From contig OZ005612.1 of NCBI GenBank assembly GCA_963930655.1, forward strand, positions 18,481,001-18,545,000: a DNA stretch of 64,000 bases, in the 5' to 3' direction. A model generated the notes under the pieces. The model made no database searches and was not told where the DNA came from. It worked only from the letters and a program-made list of their open reading frames with translations. Positions 37,323 through 48,949 of this stretch are shown here, one piece after another. Position 1 is the stretch's first letter; every line of letters begins with the position of its first letter. The stretch is from Myrica gale. Taxonomy: Eukaryota; Streptophyta; Magnoliopsida; Fagales; Myricaceae. The translations under genes were made by a program, and so were the position numbers.

Positions 37323-39089
37323 CAGTGGCGGATCCAGGAATGTAATGGAAGGGGGGTAAACTCTTAATGAAAAATGACAAAAAAAAAATTTTACTATGTA
37401 ATGCAAAAAAATGTCTTAAAAGTTTAAAAAAAAAATCCTAAAAAGACTAACACGAGGACTGAAATATTTACCACTTTGTGTGAATAAAAATAACATGATC
37501 TCGCAACAGATTTATTTTTCAAACAAGAAGAAACTAAAATTAAAACTAACAAAATTTCTATAAATTTCATACTGCACTACATAGTAGAATAATGAATAAA
37601 AGCTAAGAAAAAATTACCAATTGAAAGGAACTAAGCACATAACATTTTTGAATTGAAGGCCTACATGACAATTCAAAGATACTAAGACCTAATAGCAAAT
37701 TAAAAGGAACTAAGTACATTATAAGCTTATTAAGACAATTCTACTAGGAAAATGAAACATAGCTTAAATATTCAAAAGCACAGATCAAGTACTTATAGGA
37801 AATAAAAAGATCAAAAAACGATGGTCTCCTTCTAATCTTGATGAGTAAGATAGCCCAATTCTCCTCTTGCCTTCTATAAGCCCTAAAAGATCAAATCGTG
37901 TTTCCCTTTTTGCTTACACGAATCAGAATTCAGAAATTTGATTCGAGTTTGTATGTGAGTGATTGTATTGACTGTATCTAGGTTTTTACAACAAATATCT
38001 TCTGCTTAGAAAGATTGCAAATTCAAGAATTCTCTATCAGTACTTAATTCATCAAAATTTCATCACATGAATTCAATTAAAATTTCATCACAAATTCATG
38101 AATTTTCTATCCGGTTCACAATATATTCAATAATCCTAATCTACTAATTAAATTTCATCACAAATTCATGAATTCTCTATCCGGTTCACAATAAATTCAA
38201 TAATCCTAATCTGCTAATTAAATTTCATCACATAATTCATTAAATTTAAAATAAATTTCATCACTAATTGAAAAATAAACAGAGTTACAAAGAGACTTGA
38301 GTTGAGAGAGTACTTGGAGGCTGGAGAGAGAGAGCTGGAGATGGAGAGAGAGAAAGAGTTGTGGTCCTGTGGAGGAGGAGAGAGGGACGGAGAGGGAGAA
38401 AGAGAGCTCAGCCGGCATTCTGTCGACTGTGGAGGTCCGGAGGAGGAGAGGCAGTCGGTAGAGTGATAGAGGACTAGAGGCTGGCGTTCTGTGGAGGCAG
38501 AGTGAGAGGAGAGAGAGAGTCGGAGGCTAGCATCAGGAGGTGGGGAGCAAAGTGAGAGAGGCTGGGCTGTGGGCGTCAGGGAGAAAAGGGGGGGAAATTG
38601 AAGTTGTTAGAGAGGGAGGGGAGGATGGCGCCGAATTAACTAAAAAAAAAAGGCCAAGGTGAAATGCGTATTTTACCCTCTGTTGATTTTTTAAAAAAAT
38701 ATTAGACCGACTAGGCTGGCCTGGGCGCCTGGGTTTGAAGGGGGGCTGGCTTCAGGGCTTGGGTCTAAGGGGGGCAGCCCATATAAAAAAATCAAAAAAA
38801 AAAAATTTTTTTTAAGAGATTTTTCAGGCAATGGGGGGCGGCTGCCGAATTAACTAAAAAAAAAAGGCCAAGGTGAAATGCGTATTTTACCCTCTGTTGA
38901 TTTTTAAAAAAAAAATTAGACCGACTAGGCTGGCCTGGGCGCCTGGGTTTGAAGGGGGGCTGGCTTCAGGGCTTGGGTCTAAGGGGGGCAGCCCATATAA
39001 AAAAATCAAAAAAAAAATTTTTTTTTAAGAGATTTTTCAGGCAATGGGGGGCGGCTGCCCCCCATTGCCCCTAGCTGGATCAGCCTGTG
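37323..39089. mobile_element. hAT-type element with 8-bp TSD CTCTACGG
   Basis: 8-bp direct repeats CTCTACGG at 37315-37322 and 39090-39097. Inverted ends CAGTGGCGGATCCAG (left) and, read inward from the right, CACAGGCTGATCCAG. No transposase is visible. The inside has a GA-rich tract (38310-38540) and a 214-bp tandem duplication. It matches the group of plant hAT elements whose ends read TGGCGGATCCAGG. Confidence 0.8.
38631..39058. repeat. 214-bp tandem duplication inside the hAT element
   Basis: The block starting CCGAATTAACTAAAAAA at 38631 repeats at 38845 with near identity through GCAATGGGGGGCGGCTGCC. Only lengths of A and T runs differ, so the duplication is recent. Confidence 0.9.
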
Positions 39090-39151
39090 CTCTACGGGGT
39101 GGCAGCGCTCCAACATGACAATTAAATACAAAGGCTCAAGGTTATGAGTAA

Positions 39152-39418
39152 AAATGTACTAATTTAGAAAAATTGTGAATTTTTATGTTGAATAGTATTT
39201 TATTGGTGTTTGTGTAAAGTGAAGAGAGAAATGATTTGATGTAATTGTTTAATAAAAAAGTATTTGAGATATGTGAAAAAATATAGAGAGAGAAAATTTA
39301 TATTGAATAAAAAATTAAAAAATTGTTAGAGATTGTGTAAAATGTATTGGTGTTTGTGTTTAAATTCTGAATATGTTCGATGGTAAATTTGTGAAAATAC
39401 TTAGAATCCTGAAAAAAG
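39152..39418 (+). repeat. MITE-like repeat, family B copy 2
   Basis: Reverse-complement counterpart of 28102-28372; see that entry for the shared blocks. It lies immediately beyond the right end of the hAT element. Confidence 0.7.
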
Positions 39419-39659
39419 CGTGAAAACGAATCCTAATTCCCACTTTTTTTTCTAAACAATCGTAATTCCCACTTGATAGTCTCTTAATATGTTAAAAAAG
39501 CTGGAGCCCAGAACACGAGTGGGATCATTATATAGATGTGAATTCAAAAAGTGGGGCAGAAATCTGTGCCCAAGAGTATCGAGCAACTTGGTCTTCTTGT
39601 GATTGGCAGTTCAAACAAGAGGTGGTGGAGAATGATAAACAACAATGAATTATTAAGTG

Positions 39660-39965
39660 ACAACTTGGCAATGAATTATTAAGTGACAACTTGGTCTTCT
39701 TGTAATTAATAAGTGACAACAATGATAATCAGATTTCCCAAGTCTAGGGGAGATCAAGGGAATTCCAAGGTACATAATCGGGAGGGTTCCTTCAGAGAAT
39801 CTCAGGTCTTTCATAATGCTCCTCTTCATCTTCTCACTCACTCCGCTCTCAGGAAGACGTTACTTAATTTTACTCGGGTTAAGTTGAAGCCCTGCATTAA
39901 GGGCAAAAGGAATGCAAATTCATCCTTGACGAGAGTAATAGCTTCTCTTATCACCTTCACATAGT
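39660..39965 (-). mobile_element. LINE reverse-transcriptase fragment
   Basis: The minus strand reads FSEGTLPIMYLGIPLISPRL, the conserved plant LINE RT region (EGxLPxxYLGxPL), preceded by VIREAITLVKDEF with stops and frameshifts. A short AATTATTAAGTGACAACTTGG repeat lies at 39643-39720. Only this piece of the element is present. Confidence 0.7.
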
Positions 39966-40129
39966 TTCGAAGATTGCAACTTGGAAGAAAAGTATTGCTG
40001 TCCTATATCTATATATATATATAAGGATAAAACCAGCTAAACAACAGAAGATTCAGAATTAACAATAACAGCCGGAATGGAATGAACATATATAAATAAA
40101 ATCGAAGCAGTTATGCCCGCAGCCCACTT

Positions 40130-40566
40130 TGTAACGACTCAAGGATAAACATTAGCCACATTTGTGCTTTGACTTCAAAATGACTAGTTTATAAAGTTAC
40201 TCTTGAAGCTCCTTGGATTATTATAAAGTTCAGTTCAACCTAGTAAGATTCTAATGTGATTCATTCTCTTCTCTCACTCCATGTGGAATTCGGGGTATCA
40301 CAATCTCCTCCTCTTAAACCGTTCACCAAGCCCACATTGGTGGTTACTAGGACTGCTCTGATACCATTTGTAATGGCCCAAGGACAAACACTAGACATAT
40401 TTGTGTTTGACTTTAAAATGACTAGTAAAGGTTGTTCTTGAAGCTCATTGGATTATTATAAAGCTCAATTCAATCTAGTAAGGTTCCAATATATGACTTA
40501 GCCCTTATAGAACCAATCTCTTATTCATTCTCTTCTCCCACTCCATGTGAGATTTAGGGTATCACA
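40130..40566 (-). mobile_element. TRIM (terminal-repeat retrotransposon in miniature), nested in a LINE
   Basis: In minus orientation: 5' LTR 40566-40369 (TGTGATACC ... CATTACA, 198 bp), then PBS TGGTATCAGAGC (complementary to the 3' end of initiator tRNA-Met) ending near 40353, about 50 bp of spacer, a purine tract AAGAGGAGGAGAT, and 3' LTR 40302-40130 (173 bp). The total is 437 bp with an internal domain of about 66 bp and no coding capacity. Flanking 5-mers CACTT and CACTG are a decayed TSD. The LTRs share long blocks but have diverged, so the insertion is old. Confidence 0.85.
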
Positions 40567-40760
40567 CACTGAGCTAAACGATGAGCAAGACGATTGCGGC
40601 TACGAGGAATCCAAGCAAGAGAGTGCAAATCCGGAGCAGAAAATAACCCACGAAGAGAAACCATCCAGTCCTCCATTTGCTAGCCAAACCGTGGCTCCAA
40701 GCAGTGAACGTCCTGCACCAACATACTGCAGTCGCTTTCAAAAATAATTCGGCAAGGAGG
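40567..40760 (-). mobile_element. LINE RNase H remnant interrupted by the TRIM
   Basis: The minus strand reads ESDCSMLVQDVHCLEPRFG, a stop, then QMEDWMVSLRGLFSAPDL and AWIPRSRNRLAHRLAQC. This is the plant LINE RNase H C-terminus (PRxxNRxAHxLA). The TRIM inserted directly after LAQC. Internal stops show it is dead. Confidence 0.75.
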
Positions 40761-41507
40761 CTGTCCTATATAGTCATAAGATGCTTAAGTCTATAGGAGA
40801 ATATCAATTATCAGAACGCTCTTCCATCTTTGTATATTTGTACAAGTTACATCTACGTGACAGCTTCCATGTTTCACCCTCTTTTTGATGGTTTGCTCTA
40901 TACTTGTAATTATTTCGGTTTGCCAAGTTGGAAAAACGAGTCTGACGCGCGGATGCCCTAAGACTTCTGAAGCCTTCCATTATTTATATTTGTTCGAAGT
41001 TCAAAGCAAAACCGGGTGATAAAAGAGGGTGATGTCCCAAATGTTAGAGATCAATGGATCACAAACTAATAAATATAAATTCAATAACAAGATATTGGTT
41101 TAATATATTATACTATCACCTCCCATTTTTTTGTAATGAGGGATAATCTGCGACACCCCCTGTATACTGAGCTCTAACAAACTTAGTCCAGCTTGGTTGC
41201 ATTGGAGAGCTTAACGCCATGATAAACTTTAGACACGTACACTGGTCCCTCACCGTATCACCTCATTTTCAGTTTGCATATTTTGTTGTGATAATTTTGG
41301 TCCATGAAGGTTTGGTCTTGATCTCAGAAGAGAATATCAAGGTAACTAATCAATTCAGAACAAATCATGGTATTAAGAGAAAACATTCTATTTGAACAAG
41401 GCGGTTCAAGACTCAATATACAGTAGTCGAACCTAGAAGGGGGATCGTCGTCCCAAGAGCAGGAGGCCACTTATCTGGAGATGACCCTGGAGAGGCGGAT
41501 TGAGTAG
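40761..41507. other. Intergenic, no gene recognised
   Basis: AT-rich sequence without a supported gene. No clear repeat was identified. Confidence 0.4.
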
Positions 41508-42429
41508 TTGATGGGGCAGCTAGTGGCCAAAGAGCATCCAGTGACGCTCTCAGATTTTGATGAGTTGTTGTACGAGGAGCATTCCCTATACCAGCTCTTC
41601 GACCAGGGATTCCTGCATCAGCTCTCCTGGGTAGATGGTTTATGTGTCGACACCCTGGTGCACAATTTGTTATGTGCACTTGTCTCGGTAGATAGAGTAC
41701 CTGAGTTGGAGTTGAAAGTGCATGTGATGCAGTTCACATTCTCGGCTTACGTCATTGTTGATTTCGTACATTGCCCTCTGTCCGAGACTCCTTATTTCCC
41801 GGCGGTACTGCTAATGAATGAGCAGAGGACATCAGAGCATGATCTGTGGACTCTGATGACAGGGAAGACCTCTGCAGTTGTTGGCAGCATAATCAAGCAG
41901 AGTGAGTTCACTGAGTTTTAACAGATTTTTGGGGTGTCATGATGGCTGACAGGGAGACTAGAAAGAGGGTTATGAGCACACTGAACAAGTTCACCTTGCC
42001 CAGGAGCAGGGGGCATTGACATGTCGGTTCGCTCGTAGAGCAGTAGCGACAGCAGATGGGGCAACACAACCATCGACCGACGCCGGACATAGCAGATCAG
42101 GGGCACCTCTCGAGATGGGAGTGCCTGCAGTGCCTCCTCCTTGGTTGGCCCAGCTATTTGAGGACCTCGACAACCGTTTCAGCGCTACTGTGAGGTTCGC
42201 TCTACGGGCCGCCTTTAAAGGAGAGTCCATTGTTGCGATGTTGCTCACCAAGACGGTCGTGGCTCATATGAGGCACGTCAACGACGCATTGGATGAAATC
42301 AAGAAGACCCTGGATGAGTTCAAGACAGAGGCATATCCACAGAAGATTTTCGGAGATATTCCTGATGGCGTGGTGACTTTCCATGATGTTTTACTATGTT
42401 TTTACTATCTATTTTGGACATACATTTAG
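41508..42429 (+). pseudogene. Unrecognised degenerate coding region, probably transposon-derived
   Basis: Two adjacent frames, 41508-41921 (LVAKEHPVTLSDFDELLYEE ... VVGSIIKQSEFTEF) and 42016-42429 (AQLFEDLDNRF ... ALDEIKKTLDEFKTEAY), are GC-richer than the flanks and look like one frameshifted, stop-broken gene. The layout and the SETPYFPAVL motif recall the N-terminal ORF of plant gypsy/putative plant transposon proteins, but this is not a firm match. No RT, integrase or transposase motif follows. Confidence 0.4.
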
Positions 42430-43450
42430 ATTTCTGTTTTTATTTATCTGTTTAAGACTATGTTTTATTTGAATTTGGATTTTTATTTACGTATTTGGGA
42501 CATATCTGTTTATTTGTGGATATGTAGCGACTTTGATTACAATTTATGTATTTTTTATTTGTATTTTTTCTCGTCACTTAGATACGTAAATTGACAAAAA
42601 TACCCTTTGGTTGGCAAAATTAAAATACGTATCTAATTATAATTTAAGTTGTAATTTACAGTGATCGGTTAAATAAGTAATATAAGAATTTAATTAAAAA
42701 TTAGTAGGTAAATTTAGGAAAGTATGTATAAGTTGTACATGTTGCATCATAGAAACATTTTATAAGAGTTAGTATGAGAAATGTATTAAGCAGAGTTGAA
42801 ATTACCTAGGACTGTGTTAAAACCCCAATAAGCCCACTTGAACTCGAGTCAAATTGGGACTAAAAACATAAAGCGGGCCTAAAAATACTGTGCCCTGGCC
42901 CCATTTATGTTCAAAAACCTGAAATTCCGTGTGACCATTCCTAACAAAATTAATTAAAAAAGGCCCAATAAAAATGGTAAGAAGCTTGAAAAACCACCAC
43001 ATGGACATGTAAGTCGTTGAACTTACGCCTTGTCTTGATGCTACTAATCTGACTGTACACTCAAAAGCTGACAGACGAATTCACGAAGGAAATACTTCGC
43101 TATGTTGTTTAAATATTTTTGGAGAAATTCGAGAGGTCATCCCCCCAAAGCAGCGTCCATATCTAAATCTTAAAGCACGTAAACATAGTCTTCAAGATCA
43201 GCACGGTGCGACAGAAGAACCCACAATTTGCATAGTTGGCCTAGAAAAAAAAGGAAAGAAATAAGCTAGATATGTCGCGGGGGGGGGGGGGGAGGAAAGA
43301 AAATAACTAAAAGTTAAATACATATTGCTGAGACAAAAAGGAATAAAGCAACAAAACGGAGTAAAGGAATAAAAATGAACAAGATGGAGTAAAGAAAAAG
43401 TATATATTCTCCAGCATATAATTAAAAATATCAAAGCACGCAAAACAGAG
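42430..43450. other. AT-rich intergenic with poly-G tract
   Basis: No gene. A G homopolymer of about 14 bases lies at 43279-43292. From about 43260 on, the DNA starts to resemble the flank of the DUF4408/DUF761 gene near 52270. Confidence 0.4.
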
Positions 43451-43692
43451 TGCAAGATCAAGAGCAGCCCCTGTCAACATAACAGAGCATAAATCACTGT
43501 TTCCTCCGTCTATCTCTGTTTTCAGCCAAGTCCCTGATACCTTCTCAAACAATACCTGATATCGTCCATGATAGAAGGAAATTCTTTATTTTCTCTGTTC
43601 AGAAAAATGGTTGCCGATGAAGCTTCGATGAAAGCTCAATTCCCTTATGAGTTAAAGGTGCAAGAAAAAGGAAATAGGCCAATGAAAAATCT

Positions 43693-43760
43693 GTTTTAGA
43701 CCCTATTAACACCTGGAGGTGGGTGAATAGGTATTGATACTTTTTTTTTTTATGAACATA
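43693..43760 (+). repeat. Dispersed repeat, GTTTAGACCCT family copy 3 (end only)
   Basis: GTTTTAGACCCTATTAACAC followed by CTGGAGGTGGGTGAATAGG matches the starts of the copies at 23301 and 36309. The rest of the element is not evident, because other retroelement DNA follows. Confidence 0.5.
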
Positions 43761-44279
43761 CAAATTTAGATTACAATTCAAATTTTGAAACAAAAGCCGT
43801 CAATAACATTAACAGCCAAGAACCTTCAATCCCACTTCCAAGTTTCAAAAACAGGATCAGGCTCCAAAACCACCAATGATTGAGTTAGAATATTGCATGC
43901 TACATCTAAAACTATTATAATATTAATTGTTAAATGTTTTAAATATTGGTTTTAGATTGACAAATGGTTAAGAGGCATAAATTTAAGTTATGCATTTAAT
44001 TGTTGAATTTATATGATTTTAGATTTAATTTATTGCACATGCAATTTTTCCCATCTTTATGCTTGCCGATACTTTAGTCATATCATGTCTAGACACATTT
44101 TAAAATCATTATTTTTATCATTTGCATATATTATTGGCATAATAATTATTTTATGAATTTAATTTCGTCATATGATGTCATGAACTAATTAATTATTTTG
44201 TGTAGGGTGATAAATCTTTGGCAGCATCAAGTGAAAAGTTAATCTATTTTATAGCCCATAAATCATGATGCTAAATTTC

Positions 44280-45092
44280 AACAGGTGAATGACAAGCCTA
44301 CCATAAAATAATCTGTAAGGAGACATCCCTAAATTAGTTTTGAATACAGTCCTATAAGCCCAGAGAGCATCAATCAATTTTTCGGACCAATCCTTTCGAG
44401 TAGGACGGACCGTTTTCTCAAGTATGAGCTTGATCTAACTATTAGCCAACTCAACTTGACCATTAGTTTGGGGGTGGTATAGAGTAGAGACTTTGTGAGT
44501 CACTCCATACTTTTGCATGAGTTTTTTAAAAGGTTTATTGCAAAAAATGCGAACCTCCATCACTAATGTTAAATTCTTTCATTTAATTTCTGTAATTTAA
44601 AAATTGTCATTTAATTTACGTCGTTTACTTTCCGTCACTTATTTGCCGTTATTTACTTTTTCTTCATTTACTTTTAATGCATGTTATATTCTTAGTTTAT
44701 GTTTTGTGTTGTTTTAATTTCATTACAAACTCTTCAAAATCCAAAAAAAAAATATGGCCAAACCTTTCGAGTAGGACGGACCGTTTTCTCAAGTATGAGC
44801 TTGATCTAACTATTAGCCAACTCAACTTGACCATTAGTTTGGGGGTGGTATAGAGTAGAGACTTTGTGAGTCACTCCATACTTTTGCATGAGTTTTTTAA
44901 AAGGTTTATTGCAAAAAATGCGAACCTCCATCACTAATGTTAAATTCTTTCATTTAATTTCTGTAATTTAAAAATTGTCATTTAATTTACGTCGTTTACT
45001 TTCCGTCACTTATTTGCCGTTATTTACTTTTTCTTCATTTACTTTTAATGCATGTTATATTCTTAGTTTATGTTTTGTGTTGTTTTAATTGC
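44280..45092 (-). mobile_element. Gypsy (Athila/Tat-like) integrase remnant with a 371-bp tandem duplication
   Basis: The minus strand encodes [18 protein letters not shown], then a stop, [40 protein letters not shown]. This is the C-terminal integrase region of gypsy elements (HPQTNGQ...ALWAYRT). A block of about 330 bp, starting CCTTTCGAGTAGGACGG, is repeated almost identically at 44392 and 44763. The duplicated copy keeps only part of the integrase. No complete polyprotein remains. Confidence 0.8.
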
Positions 45093-45453
45093 ATCATAGA
45101 AACAATTTTTCCCAAAAATATGGCCAAATTTGATATGATATTATCATTATCACGATATCGAGTTTAAGTATTATATCGTTTCAAATCTTAGAGATACAAG
45201 TGTAAATGTAAAGATTCAAATTTAAAATATTTTTCTTTGTATTGTCTCTATAAATAGAGACCTTTAACTTGTACTTTGTATGCATTTTCGTCATCTTGGT
45301 TAGTCCTTGCTTATTGTTTGTCGTTTTCAGCTCAAGACCCCATGGCGAAGACTTCAGCTTATGATCTTTACAATGAGCTACTCAAGAATGGCAAAAAGAA
45401 TCAGAAAATTCAAATGCGGATGAGGCTTTGTTCTTTGACAAGCAGGGCATATC

Positions 45454-47965
45454 TGATGTAGAAGGGTCTGAGTCAGAAAATGATGAATTTTCAGATAACA
45501 CATTGATAGCGCTGAGATACCTTGAGATGGCAAATCAGTGCAAAGATGGAAAGAAACACATTGATGATGGCTTCATTTTTTACTTCAAATTTCACTATTT
45601 TCTTTTCGAATTCTTAATTTTAGCTTTCCTTTTCCTTTTATTGTAATTTTTCATTTATCAATTATGAGGTGATTTTGGATCCAATTTGAGCCAGATTTTT
45701 ACAATCTATTTCTTTTGGCGTGATTAATGGAATTTCATCTATATAGCTTGACTTGTGGGCTAAGGTTTCTTCATTCTGGATTAGTCATAATTCTCCTAAT
45801 ATCAAAGACGTTTTCTCTCTGTTTTTGTTTTTGGGCATTTCTTTTGTATCTTTCCTATAGATTTCTAGTAGAACTAGCATGCAGAGTAATTCTCTATTCT
45901 ACCCGGCGTCAGTTGGTATTAGAGCTTCAACATCTTCCTGTGGTGCAATTTTATCAGTTTCAATGGTTGGTGGTCGTGATCGCTGTGGACGGATTCTGAA
46001 TAATAAAGTCTCATGTCGTTATCGTAGCATTCAGGATGTGATGATTGATAACCTGCAGAGACAAGTTGCAGAGTTAACCAGCATCTAGTGGCACAGGATT
46101 TTCAGTGATCGTGAGATGGAAGATCATGATGCAGATTCTGATTCCACTTTCGTCAACCCGTATCATAATCGTGTTCGATTCTAGGAGAACCGTGGTCGGG
46201 AGGATCTTCATGGAGACCTCGATTTCAGGGTGGATTTGCCCGAGTTTTCTAGTACATTACAGGCTGATAGTTTTATTAATTGGTTGAACGAACTTGAGCG
46301 AATCTTTGATTATAAGGAGGTCCTAGATCATGTGAAGGTAAAACTGGTCGCCATCAAACTCAAATGCACAACCTCTGTGTGGTGGGAGCAGCTGAAACCT
46401 TCGCGGGAAAGGCAGGGCAAGGCCAAGATTACTAATTGGGAAAAGATGAAGAAAATGATGAATGGTCACTTCCTTCCTTTCGGATACACCGAATCCTTGT
46501 TCCAGCGGCTTCATTCATTGAGGCAAGGCCCTAGATCAATTGATGATTACATGGAGGATTTCTATCAATTGATAGCCCGAAACGATTTATCCAAGACGGA
46601 AAAGCAGATGGTGACACGGTATTTAGCCAGTTTACTTCAGCCCCTGCAGGATGCCCTTAGCCTTCACTCGCGTTGGACTGTGTCTGAAGTATACCAACGT
46701 GCACTTGCTGTAGAGAAGTAACAGAATAGAAGACCAGTGATCAAAGGCGATCAGAGTAGTCAACTAGTTCGTCCTCAAGAAGCTCGTCATACACAGCAGT
46801 CACCGCCGGGTAATTCTAACCCTAGTATTAAATGCTTTAGATGTAGTGAATATGGACATATAGCAACTACTTTCAGGAAGCCTACCAATCAAAAAAGCAA
46901 AAATCTCCTGATTAGGGATGATATGGTGGATGAAACTGAGGAGATTTGAGAGCCTCTGTTTGATGAAGATGGCGATGAGGGTGATGTGCTGTATGAAGAT
47001 GGACAAAAGACTCTAATCGTTCGTAAAAGTCTACTGACTCCTGAGGATGACCCATGAGATCATTGGTTGAGAACTAATATCTTTCACACAACATGCGCAG
47101 TTGCAAATAAAGTCTGCAAGATGATCATTGACAGTGACAGTTGTGAGAACGTAGTGTCTGCAAAGATTTTCCAGAAATTGAAATTGAAGACAAATTGCCC
47201 TCCCAAACCGTGCAAGTTTTCATGGCTGCATAAGGGCAGTGAGCTAAAAGTAGATAGACGATGTTTAGTATCATTTTCAGTCAAAAAAAATATTTTGATA
47301 ATGTTTGGTGTAATGTAGTATATATGGATGTTTGTCGTATATTTTTAGGCAAGCCTTGGCAGTATGATTGCAGTTTTATCCATGATGGACGAAAGAATAA
47401 TTGTTCCTTCAGCATCAAAGGGAAGAAGATAGTGTTGGCACCTCGATGGGAAGGAATCACTCCTACCCCGGTGGCCAGCAATAGTAACCTGCTTTCTATA
47501 TCCAGGTTTTTAGTTGAGATGGACCAGAAGATTTTACCCGGAGAGATACTGCAGAAGATCAATGATGACCCCTACAGGTTACGCCTCCTTAGTCATTTGA
47601 AGACTTTTGGTGTCTTTAATGTGAAGCAACTGAGTCCTTGTTTGGGGAGCCCGATGACACTGTTGTGAACTTGAAGACGAGTTCTTTCCAACCCAGGGTG
47701 ATTGATGCAGGAGGATCCGAGCCAGAGGATGATGAGTTGTTAGATAACACATTAGAGATACTTGAGATGACAGATCAGCGCAAAGATGGAAAGAAACACA
47801 TTGATGTCATCGTTTTCAACCTCAAATTCCACTGTTTTCCTTTTTGAACCCTTAATTTTACCTTTCATGTACTTTTATGGTAATTTTTCATTTATCGATT
47901 AGGAGGTATTTTGGATCCGGTGTGGGCCAGATTTTTGGCAATCTATTTCTTTTTGGCGATCTGAG
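45454..47965 (+). mobile_element. Deleted gypsy LTR retrotransposon (gag-protease, truncated 3' LTR)
   Basis: 5' LTR 45454-45911 (TGATGTAGAAGG ... GGCGTCA), followed after two bases by TGGTATTAGAGC (45914-45925), a near-match to the tRNA-Met PBS. The gag domain lies at 46230-46721 (INWLNELERIFDYKEV, WWEQLKPSRERQG, FHSL/LRQGPRSIDDYMEDFYQL), then a CCHC knuckle (CFRCSEYGHIATTF, last Cys lost) and a decayed protease (IIDSDSCENVVS in place of the D-S/T-G site). Reverse transcriptase, RNase H and integrase are absent. The 3' LTR begins at 47703 and is cut short at about 47965. It sits within the DUF4408/DUF761 pseudogene. Confidence 0.8.
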
Positions 47966-48949
47966 CTAGTATACTACTACGTTCGGAGATTGGGTAACAG
48001 TTCGTATCCCGAGAAAGAAATGAGCAACGAGGAGTTCCAGCGAGCGGTGGAGGTTTTCATTGTCAGGGAGCAAAGGTTTAGATGGGAAGAACAGTACTCT
48101 GTACATGAGAATTCCTAGACTCGTGCTTTTTTCTATTTCCATTTTGGTTTGACTGTGTACACATTACCATGTCGTGTATCCAAATAGAAATTTTCTCCCA
48201 TACCACGACAAACAATTATCTGCAAGATATATGATATATGGTATATTATAAATTTCAAGAAATGCATTTTTTCGAGATATATGATATGCGGATAAGAGAA
48301 TTTCTACATTCTAGTTTTCCGGGTAAGATGTATATATGGCATTTCGAGAGGAATATATTCAGAGTTGTGTTATATGTTAATTCACAAGCTTTATCAATAA
48401 TTATGATGCCAAGTTGTGCATTTCAAACGCACCAGATGACAAGACCAGACAGCAAGTGCAGCCCCTTCTTTGCATTTTCCATTGACAAAAAGCTTATTTG
48501 TCTGCATGCAGCACCAGAACGAACCAAAATCAAGATTGCAGACGCAACTGACGGGACAAGCTGAACCAAAGTCAACATCACTAGAAAGAACCGTTTTAGT
48601 TTCTTTTGTTCTCTAAGCATCCATTGATAAATCTTTAATAGGATTTGAGCATTTTGGAAGCTCCTTAAGCTAGCTACTTCAATTATCTTAGGGAGTCCGG
48701 TTAGAATACGGTGCCGTTAAAATGCAGGGGTTACGGGGGAACGGCTCCGATTAAATCCCTAAAATCCACTGGTCCTCAGCGCGCCAGCACATTAATGAGC
48801 CCTCAGCCCTAAGACCCGCGTGTTTTACCGAATGTCTGCGAATCCGACCTGGTTAAAAGCAGCAGCGAATGTCATTTGTCACCACGTGAGCTTTCGTCAC
48901 AATAACGCGAGTTTTTTTTATCGAGATTCAACGGCTTCCACAACAACCA

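Larger units (their letters stand above)
43450..48570 (+). pseudogene. Second copy of the DUF4408/DUF761 gene, split by retroelements
   Basis: Pieces collinear with the intact gene at 52721-53389: the 5' flank (43500-43680, shared TTTTCTCTGTTCAGA and AAATGGTTGCC), a central coding piece (45285-45453: SAYDLYNELLKNGKKNQK vs SGYDLYEELVKNSEKNQK), the C-terminal DUF761 piece (47966-48118: NSSYPEKEMSNEEFQRAVE, then VFIVREQRFR) and the 3' flank (48230-48570). Between them sit gypsy integrase DNA and an LTR element with gag and protease. The N-terminal membrane part is missing. This is a dispersed segmental duplication that then decayed. Confidence 0.8.

Noticed and set aside
45230..45285. TATAAATA motif as a promoter for the DUF4408/DUF761 pseudogene
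   Set aside because: The motif more likely belongs to an LTR next to the gypsy remnant; the downstream gene piece is broken.
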